A stretch of DNA of 64,000 nt from Iris pallida. Lineage: Eukaryota; Streptophyta; Magnoliopsida; Asparagales; Iridaceae. Within the stretch, counting starts at the first letter, position 1. Each line of letters opens with the position of its first letter. The notes beneath the pieces were generated by a model. It saw only the letters and a program-made list of their open reading frames with translations. It had not been told where the DNA came from and did no database searches. Location: NCBI GenBank assembly GCA_029216955.1, contig JANAVB010029819.1, forward strand, positions 37,119,331 through 37,183,330, in the 5' to 3' direction. Of this stretch, positions 57,340 through 64,000 are shown piece by piece. Position numbers and translations under genes: made by a program.

Positions 57340-58930
57340 AACTATCTCTCAGATTGTGAGTTATGTACCCTCTGGTACCGCTGAACTTACACTCTGACCC
57401 CAAACCTCCCAGATTGTTGAGTTATGTACCCTCAGGTACCGCTGAATTTGCTCTATGACCGCTCCGAGTGGATTTATATCGCATCTCCTGGGCAGCAAGT
57501 CATGTATGATCATACCTCTGAACTTTTACCCCAAATGCTTTTCCCCACCGGAATCTCCTTCAAATCTATTACCCGCACCACCAGTACGCAGAAGGGTAAT
57601 AGGTCCACAAAAGTTATCCTAATCTATTACCCGCACCACCAGTGCGTAGAAGGGTAATAGGTCCATGAAAGTTATCCTAATCTATTACTCGCACCATCGG
57701 TGTACCAAAAAGTAGTAGGTCCACAAAATATCATTCAAATCTATTTGATCGCATTTCCATATACACAAAAGGGCAATAGGTCCATAAAATTCTCTAATGC
57801 GAAAAACAACCATGTCCATATTACCTCTGAGTTGTTTTCCCATCCATCACAAACAAATCACCCAATACATAGAACTTTCACGTTCATAACACATCTGAGT
57901 TGTTCTGTGTATCCCCATTTGGCCTACTCCTACCATGTCCTCACTACCTCTGAATAAGAAGGCTTTGTTTTGACCCATATTTACCATGTCCTCATTACCT
58001 CTGAGTAAATATGTTGGTTTTCTCTCCACTTATTATCAGTACTCGCATCGCTAGTACACAAAAATGGTAATAAGTCCATAAAAATTATTATAATCTATTA
58101 CTCGTACCACCGGTGTACCAATGAGTAGTAGATCCACAAAATATCATTCGAATCTATTACTCGCACTACCAGTATACAAAAAGGGTAATAGGTCCACAAA
58201 AGTCCCCAACAGGAAAAACAACCACGTCCATATTACCTCTGAGTTATTTTTCCGTCCATCACAAACAAACTACCCAATACATTGAACTTCCACATTGATA
58301 GCACCTCTGAGTTGTTCTGTGTATCCTCATTAGGCCCACTCCTACCATGTCCTCATTACCTTTGAGTAGGAAGGCTCTACTTTAGACCCATATTTACCAC
58401 GTCCTCATTACCTCTGAGTAAATATGTTGGTTTTCTCTCCGCTTATTATCCGTACTCGCAACGCTAGTACACAAAAAGGATAATAGGTCCACAAATGTCC
58501 ACTGTTGACCACAAATGTTGTATTAGGTCCTCTAGTACATGCACCCCTTTTTTTCACAATCATATGTTTTTGGAACCCAGTTGTTCCGTGGCATTCATTA
58601 CCCGTTACGTAGAACTTCCACGTCCATATTACCTCTGAGTTGTTATATGTATCCTCAACTGAGTCCACTCCCACCACATCCTCATTACCATCAACCCTAT
58701 ATTTACCATGTTCTCATCACCTCTGAGTAAATATGATGGTTCCCTCTCTCAACTTATTATCCGTACCTAAAACCAAGGTACGCCAAGGATGATAAGTCCA
58801 CACAAAATCCCCAACGGAAGTACCCAAATCTATCACGTCCATGCTACCTCTGATAGGATTACCACACCAAAACAACTCTACTTTCCATGCTTCTTATTCA
58901 AAGTATTCCAAATTTGCAATTTGAAAACTT
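57340..58930 (+). repeat. Hierarchical tandem repeats before the E6 3' LTR
   Basis: Level one: a ~62-bp pair around GTTATGTACCCTC (57359, 57421). Level two: ~58-bp units starting CTATTACCCGCACC at 57566, 57624, 57682 and 57739. Level three: a ~411-bp unit starting GAAAAACAACCATGTCC at 57801 and 58212, each containing further 58-bp-like units and the words ACCTCTGAGTTGTTCTGTGT; a third, shorter and diverged unit runs 58618-58880. No gene. This position is known to be hypervariable in Tat/Ogre elements. Confidence 0.88.
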
Positions 58931-58942
58931 TGAAGGGGGTCT
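58930..58942 (+). other. Polypurine tract of E6
   Basis: TTGAAGGGGGTCT directly before TGTAGAAGCATAG. This supports the LTR start at 58943 rather than at the later shared word near 59650. Confidence 0.7.
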
Positions 58943-58970
58943 TGTAGAAGCATAGAAAATATTACTTTTA

Positions 58971-59022
58971 GTCCCACATCGGAAAGGAAAAGAAGAAAGG
59001 GCTCACTCCATTCTATAAATAG
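58971..59022 (+). promoter_or_regulatory. USE-like element and TATA box in E6 3' LTR
   Basis: GTCCCACATCG at 58971-58981 matches the upstream sequence element of plant snRNA genes (consensus RTCCCACATCG; the base before C is G-T here). TATAAATAG follows at 59014-59022, with 32 bp between. In plant snRNA genes a spacing of about 33-34 bp goes with RNA polymerase II. No snRNA follows; the transcript would run into the gag-derived segment. Confidence 0.55.
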
Positions 59023-59070
59023 AGCCCCCTTGCCTCCTTCAAAAAGGGCACCAACTTCTCTTTCCTCCTT

Positions 59071-59650
59071 CCAACTTGGACTCTTCCTACTACGCACCTT
59101 CGGGTGCTAAGTCGAAGAAGTCTAGGGCAGTGCGGGCTCGTCGAGCTCAGTCAACTGTCCCAACCTCTGACCATCAGAGCGTCCCGCTAACTGTTAAGCG
59201 GGCCTCTGATGGAAAGTTTTACAGAACCGCCCGTGTCCAGCCCCCGGCGGCAAACGGACAGGGTGGTTCTCCAACTTGGACTCTTCCTACTACGCACCTT
59301 CGGGTGCTAAGTCGAAGAAGTCTAGGGCAGTGCGGGCTCGTCGAGCTCAGTCAGCTTTCCCAACCTCTGACCATCAGAGCGTCCCGCTAACTGTTAAGCG
59401 GGCCTCTGATGGAAAGTTGTACAGAACCGCTCGTGTCCAGCCCCCGGCGGCAAACGGACAGGGTGGTTCTCAAGAGTCTCCTAACAAAGATCGAGGGTAA
59501 GTACTTTTACTAGCCCCGCATCAGGGAGCAAACAGGATACCTACGGACTCGTGTGCTCGGGATACCCGGGCCCACAAAGCGAGTGCAAAGGTTGATCGAG
59601 ATGTCCTTGACTTACGAGATGTGATCCTTCACAAGCGCAAGAAAAGAAGG
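59071..59650 (+). pseudogene. Gag-derived segment with a 200-bp tandem duplication in E6 3' LTR
   Basis: Matches the E6 gag at 55335-55700 (DSSYYAPSGAKSKKSRAVRA corresponds to DSSYYVPSGARVKKSRTARA). The first part occurs twice in tandem at 59071-59270 and 59271-59470, nearly identical; the rest (QESPNKDRG, then LLAPHQGAN-like) follows once, with a TAA after DRG. It ends in ACAAGCGCAAGAAAAGAAGG at about 59632-59651, where the 5' LTR-matching sequence begins. There is no start of gag, so no full protein. Confidence 0.88.
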
Positions 59651-59924
59651 GGATTCTTTATGCGGCTCAAAATCAACATGGAGTCTGATGCGGCTCAAAA
59701 CCCAGAAAGCTCCATGCGGCCCATGAGGATTTTTTATGTGGCTCAAAAAATCCAGAGAAGCTTCATGCGGCTCAAAACCCAGAAAGCTTCATGCGGCCCA
59801 AAAGCAAAGAGGGAACCTTATGCGGTTCAAAATTAGCCTAAGCAGTTGACCATAATTACTCTGACATAAAGGCGACACCTCTGACAGAGATGATGGCTCT
59901 GACATAAAGACAAGACATGACATG

Positions 59925-61000
59925 TGTTGGCCCATTGGTCATGGTCAAAGCTGATTTTAATAATTGATCAAACTCTGTCTCGATATAAATGCAAGTCAAT
60001 CCAGATATTTACCTCCGATGTTTTGGACACTGCTCAACGATGGATATCTACTATGTTCAAGACTGAAGCTGTTTGTCATTCAAAATGTATTTTCTTCAAA
60101 GCAATATAATTTTTCATTTTATTGAGTTTAGGAATACATTGTACACCAAGTCGTACTGGCAAATAGGCTGTCCAGAATCGTTTGTCAAAATTACCCTATC
60201 CTTTTAAAAATAACCTATGTTTTTGAAAAATATCCTATTTTACAAAAAGCTTCTGAAGGATTTTTCAAAAAGCTAAAATAATTTTTCTCAAAATCAACTG
60301 GCTGAACCCTAGCAGAACTCGGCCAGAGTTCGGCCATAGTTCAGCCAAAGTTCGGCAAAGTTGAACGTTATGTGAACGTTTGATTTTGAACTTGGTCACC
60401 CTTCAGTTGCGGTTTGTTACAAAGAGCTGTGTCATAGTTCTTCCCGAATTCTGCCAAAATTCTTTCTTTGGAAAAACTATAAATAGAGAAGGATTTCGAT
60501 CATTTCAAATCACCAATTCACTTTCAATCTCTTCTCTTCTAAAGCTTACATTTTCTCCAAAGAGTTCTCAAAAGCTTTCATTTTTAAATCCCAAGCCAGT
60601 TACAATCCTCTAATCGATTTGCCAGTGCGGTACGGTCTAGAAGTTTCAGAGCGGTTGTAATCAGAGGCTTGATTGAAGAAGTTGGTCGAGTTCTTCGTAT
60701 CAAAGCTCACGTCTGTAGAAATTACAAGGACTTCGTATGAAAACTTGCAGAATTTTCCAATAGTGGATTCAACTGGAAGCTAGAGTTTTTTTGACTGGAC
60801 TAGTCCTCACAAGAGAGAAACCAGTGTAAATTTTGGTGTTTGCGTTTGCCTTCTAATCACTTTTTCATTACTGTCATTTACTTTGTGATTATTTTTATAT
60901 CTGTGATCTAACTGCTAACGAGATTTTTAATTAGCAATATTTTGCTGCCTACTCTATTTACCCCCTCTAGAGTATTCTGTTTTACGATTTTGTTCCTACA
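59925..61000 (+). mobile_element. Solo LTR of a Sirevirus-like copia element
   Basis: TGTTGGCCCATTGG to TTGTTCCTACA, flanked by ACATG (59920-59924 and 61001-61005). The E6 5' LTR has the empty site (GTGACATGCTTC, about 53575-53586). It shares a TATA box (TATAAATAGAG, 60478) and the GGACTAGTCCTC...GAGAGAAACC stretch with the E5 LTR. It is left by recombination between the LTRs of a full element. An open frame at 60380-60613 inside it is not called. Confidence 0.92.
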
Positions 61001-61097
61001 ACATGCTCCTAAAAAGACAAGAAAATCATCATGATATCTGGCACAATTCACAAAGATCCAAAGACAATTCTTTATGCGGATCGCCTATGCGACCTTC

Positions 61098-61515
61098 ATG
61101 CTGATCAGTCATGAGACCACTCTCATGCGGCTCGGTCATGAGGCCACTTTCATGCAGCTCGGTCATGAGGCCACTCTCATGCGGCTCGATCATGAGGCCA
61201 CTCTCATGCGGCTCGGTCATGAGACCACTCTCATGCGGCTCGGTCATGAGACCACTCTCATGCGGCTCGGTTATAAGACCACTCTCATGTGGCTCAGTCA
61301 TGAGACTACTCTCATGCGGTTCAGTCATGAGACCACTCTCATGCGGCTCGGTCATGAGACCTCCCTCATGCGGCTCAGTCATGAGACCACTCTCATGTGG
61401 CTCGCTCATGAGACAACTTTCATACGGCCCGGTCATGAGACACTCTTTATGTGGCTCGGCTATGGGGCGGTCCTTCATGCGGCTCAGCCATGATGTATCA
61501 TTCATACGGCTCACC
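61098..61515. repeat. 27-bp minisatellite in E6 3' LTR, about 16 units
   Basis: Starts every 27 bp from 61098 to 61449 (14 units), then 61477 and 61504. It has one unit fewer than the array in the 5' LTR. Confidence 0.95.
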
Positions 61516-61991
61516 ACAGAGCAGCAGTTGAGACATGTGGCAGAAATTGACCAAGTCGTTAACAGTTCAGATTTCGTGCAACAAACAGATCATTATTAAT
61601 CTTAACCAATCCCCAGCTGCCCACTTCTTAAGGCACAGTTACAAGGATGTGGTCAAAAATTAGCCACGTGGCTATACACCCCATTACTCACGAATTCCTA
61701 CAAATAACAAGGTGCTATTCCCTTGCATACACACATAGATAAATACAAAGCATTTCTTCACCGGAGTCGAGATTGCGTTCGATCGTCCAAGGAGTAAGGT
61801 AGAGTTGATAACACTTTTCCGAGCCTCTACCGTCACCCCCAGAATCTAAATTAAACAATTGTACTTAGATTACTTTTCCTAGGTTTTGTTCCTAGGCTCT
61901 CTTTTGTACAAGCGAGTTTGTAATTGTGAGTTAAAGTTCAGTCCTCCTATAAAACTATTTTGTTCTCTGACAATCAATGGCAAATACCTCC

Positions 61992-63222
61992 CATGTAGTT
62001 CGAGATCTTTTATGTACAAATTGTGGAAAATATTATGGTAAAACCTATTTGTAAGTAAAGATAATATAGAAAAATGGTACAATTATGAGATTCCAAGTTG
62101 GCCAGACAATTGAGATAACAAGATTATCTCAACCACTCAACTAGAAAATGGGGTCTTATGAAAATTAGAGAACTTAGTTTTGTTTTGTTTGTTTTTTAAC
62201 TCAATTGTAACATCTTTGAGTATCCTTCATCCTTGGAGTATCCTTCGTCCAAAAGTTCATCCAACGAGTGAAAGTACTTTTAAGAAAAATGTAGGATAGG
62301 CTTCCTACTTAGTTATGTTCATGGATTCAATGTTTGACATGGTCTATCTCTAGTCATCAAATGCCAATTATTGTCAATTTTTACGTATTGCTTCATAGTT
62401 TAAAGTGGCCCATCCCAATTCAATTCACCGTTGAGGTTCATTAAGCCATCTCAATCCAATTCTCACCTATCTTATGGCACCCCTACCATGGTCCTACTCG
62501 AGCACAATGTCATTATGACGTGGTTTCCACCGATTCGTTAACGTCAAATATTGTGGCCCTTCACCAATTCAACATCCTTCGACCTCCCTGTCAAGGAAAA
62601 CATAGAAAATGTATTTCATAAATATAGAATGTAAAATTTTGGAAGCCTTTATAAAATTTGTGAGGGACTTTATAAAATTTAGCAAGATTTTGTAAAAATT
62701 GAGTAACTTTTCTTTATTTTTGGGCTATTTATAAGGGCACATCATATTTTACTCAGGGCTGGCCCAGATTGGGGCTAGCCCTAGTTTAAGGAAAAAATTA
62801 CTCAAGATAGCCCATTTTTTACTCATTGGGTTGTCCTAACCCAACACCCCCTAAACCCTAATTTTGAGTTTTATTTTCACATTTCAGTCTCTCTCTCTCT
62901 TCCAAAATCCTATTTCCTCTCATCTTCTTTTTCTTCTTCTCCACCAGTTCCTCCTTTCCAAGCTACATCTTCTTCTCCACCATTTCCCCACTCAATCCCT
63001 TCGATGACACCCAAAGGCTCCTCACAAACAAGGTACAAATCCTAATACTTTCTCTCTTTCTTCCCAAAACCCTAATAATTTATTTCGAAAACCCAAGTAT
63101 ATATTATAATATTTATTTCAATTATTTATCGCCAATTTCACGATCGAATTAAACCCTAAATACATTCGGAGTACTGCCAATTTCATAATCAAAATAAACT
63201 CTGAGTCGACTTTAGGACTGCC
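61992..63222. other. Unassigned sequence between E6 and E7
   Basis: No transposon or protein family recognised. The part 62220-62265 repeats GAGTATCCTTC. TATTTATAAGGGC (62748) could be a TATA box, followed by a CT-rich stretch (62885-62990) and ATGACACCCAAAGGC at 63004 with a GTACAA splice-donor-like site at 63031. This could be the first exon of a gene or part of another element; the evidence is thin. Confidence 0.4.
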
Positions 63223-63571
63223 TGTCACCCCCACTTTCCTGAATAAGGCTAATATAATATTTCATTATTTTTAATATTATTTAAATATTATTTTTAGTGT
63301 TTTTATATTATTAGTTATATAGGTATTTTATTGATAGAGTTTTTATTTATAAAAAGCTTTAATATATTTAATATATATAAAATAAAATATTTAGTTTTTA
63401 TTTTATAAATAAATTCTGATTTTTATTTATATATATATTTAGGTATTATTCCATTTATGGGATATATATATATATAAATATATATATATTTGTATTAATG
63501 GGATAAATATTAATGGGTAAATATTATGGGTTTATTTTATATAATATAATATATGTATATATGTATGCATG

Positions 63572-63624
<53 letters not shown>

Positions 63625-63715
63625 GAGTTAAGGGGCCGCTCGGGTTAATATAGGGGGGGCGCTATTTTGCCTAGCAGCAGCTGCTGCTGCTGCTTTGCTT
63701 TATGTATATATATAT

Positions 63716-63803
<88 letters not shown>

Positions 63804-64000
63804 TATATATATATAGAGAGAGAGAGAGAGAAAGAGAGAGAGAGGAATTTTCACAAAACCCAAACCCTAGCCGTCACCCCCAACACAACGTGCACCCCGA
63901 CATCGCCGTCGACCTACCCGCGGCCGTCCATCGCCGGGAAACGCGCAACGAGTAGCCCACCCGCGTACGAAAACTGTCAGCGAAGAGCCAACTTCGAAAA
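63223..64000 (+). mobile_element. E7: start of a giant-LTR element, runs off the window
   Basis: TGTCACCCCCACTTTCC resembles the LTR starts of E1, E3 and H1. A long AT-rich part follows, then GGGCCGCTCGGG, GCAGCAGCTGCTGCTGC and, after (TA)n and (GA)n, CAAACCCTAGCCGTCACCCC, similar in layout to the middle of the E2 and E1 LTRs. The partner LTR and interior are out of view. Confidence 0.6.
63577..63845. repeat. TA and GA microsatellites in E7 LTR
   Basis: (TA)n at 63577-63622 and 63704-63771, then (GA)n at 63771-63800 and 63815-63843 separated by a TA patch. Confidence 0.95.

Larger units (their letters stand above)
53313..61986 (+). mobile_element. E6: Tat/Ogre-like gypsy element with gag, no recognisable pol
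   Basis: LTRs 53313-54606 and 58943-61986, interior 54607-58942. The primer site TGGCAACTCTGTTAGGGACT (54610) resembles the tRNA-Arg type site known from Ogre/Tat elements. Gag fits the Tat group, and tandem repeats before the 3' LTR are typical of that lineage. RT, RNase H and integrase are absent. The LTRs are unequal: the 3' one has an extra 0.67 kb near its start and a 1.08-kb solo LTR. Confidence 0.85.
58943..61986 (+). repeat. E6 3' LTR (3044 bp with insertions)
   Basis: Starts TGTAGAAGCATAGAAAATAT, ends CAATCAATGGCAAATA before CCTCC. Order: promoter-like start, gag-derived segment 59071-59650, ATGCGG words, solo LTR 59925-61000, 27-bp array, leader-like end. Only the first ~20 bp and everything after about 59650 pair with the 5' LTR. 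Confidence 0.82.

Noticed and set aside
59045..59070. A possible snRNA gene behind the USE-TATA pair
   Set aside because: The sequence downstream does not resemble U1, U2, U4, U5 or U6 starts and passes directly into gag-derived sequence.
61029..61599. Three overlapping long frames on both strands over the second 27-bp array
   Set aside because: Same array effect; being open in several frames at once argues against coding.

Overview
This window looks like repeat-dense, heterochromatin-like DNA from a higher plant with a large genome. I base that on the transposon families seen: Tekay-like and Tat/Ogre-like Ty3/gypsy elements, a Sirevirus and a second Ty1/copia element, and hAT-type MITEs. 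I cannot name the species. I see no tRNA, rRNA, CRISPR or bacterial-type gene and no convincing host protein gene. Nearly all of the 64 kb is explained by LTR retrotransposons nested in one another. Working names used below: H1, E1 to E7.

Left half (1-24340). The oldest layer here is E3, an LTR element with LTRs of about 4.5 kb. Its 5' LTR (18348-23098 visible) is interrupted by H1, a Tekay-like gypsy element whose decayed RNase H, integrase, polypurine tract and 4-kb 3' LTR lie at 806-1970 and 13379-18347. H1 is split by E2 (1971-13373, minus strand), an 11.4-kb element with 4.7-kb LTRs, a broken gag and no pol, and by an E1-type LTR (1-805, minus strand). A hAT MITE (18423-19131) also sits in the E3 LTR. 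The E3 internal region (23099-24340) is only 1.2 kb and non-coding.

Middle (24341-51301). The E3 3' LTR is split twice. E1 (25373-32088, TSD CCAGT) has 2.4-kb LTRs and a 1.3-kb non-coding interior; one LTR carries a 556-bp hAT MITE with an exact 8-bp target duplication. E4 (34888-50610, TSD TATGT) is a decayed copia element whose 5' LTR was invaded by E5 (35636-44708), a Sirevirus with a coiled-coil Gag, decayed pol and a long, still open extra reading frame between pol and the 3' LTR.

Right part (51302-64000). After E3 come about 1.6 kb ending in a hAT-like terminus. Then comes E6 (53313-61986, TSD CCTCC), a Tat/Ogre-like element with gag but no recognisable pol, hierarchical tandem repeats before its 3' LTR, 27-bp minisatellites in both LTRs, and a 3' LTR that contains a partly duplicated copy of its own gag. 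A Sirevirus-like solo LTR (TSD ACATG) lies inside that 3' LTR. The window ends in the start of another LTR (E7, from 63223).

How the parts relate. H1, E1, E2 and E3 have different LTRs but share the block before the 3' LTR, and E1, E2 and E3 share a block just inside the 5' LTR. This suggests that E1-E3 were mobilised in trans by an H1-like Tekay element. Boundaries were read by eye from repeat pairs, target duplications and empty sites within the window; no alignment or database search was run.
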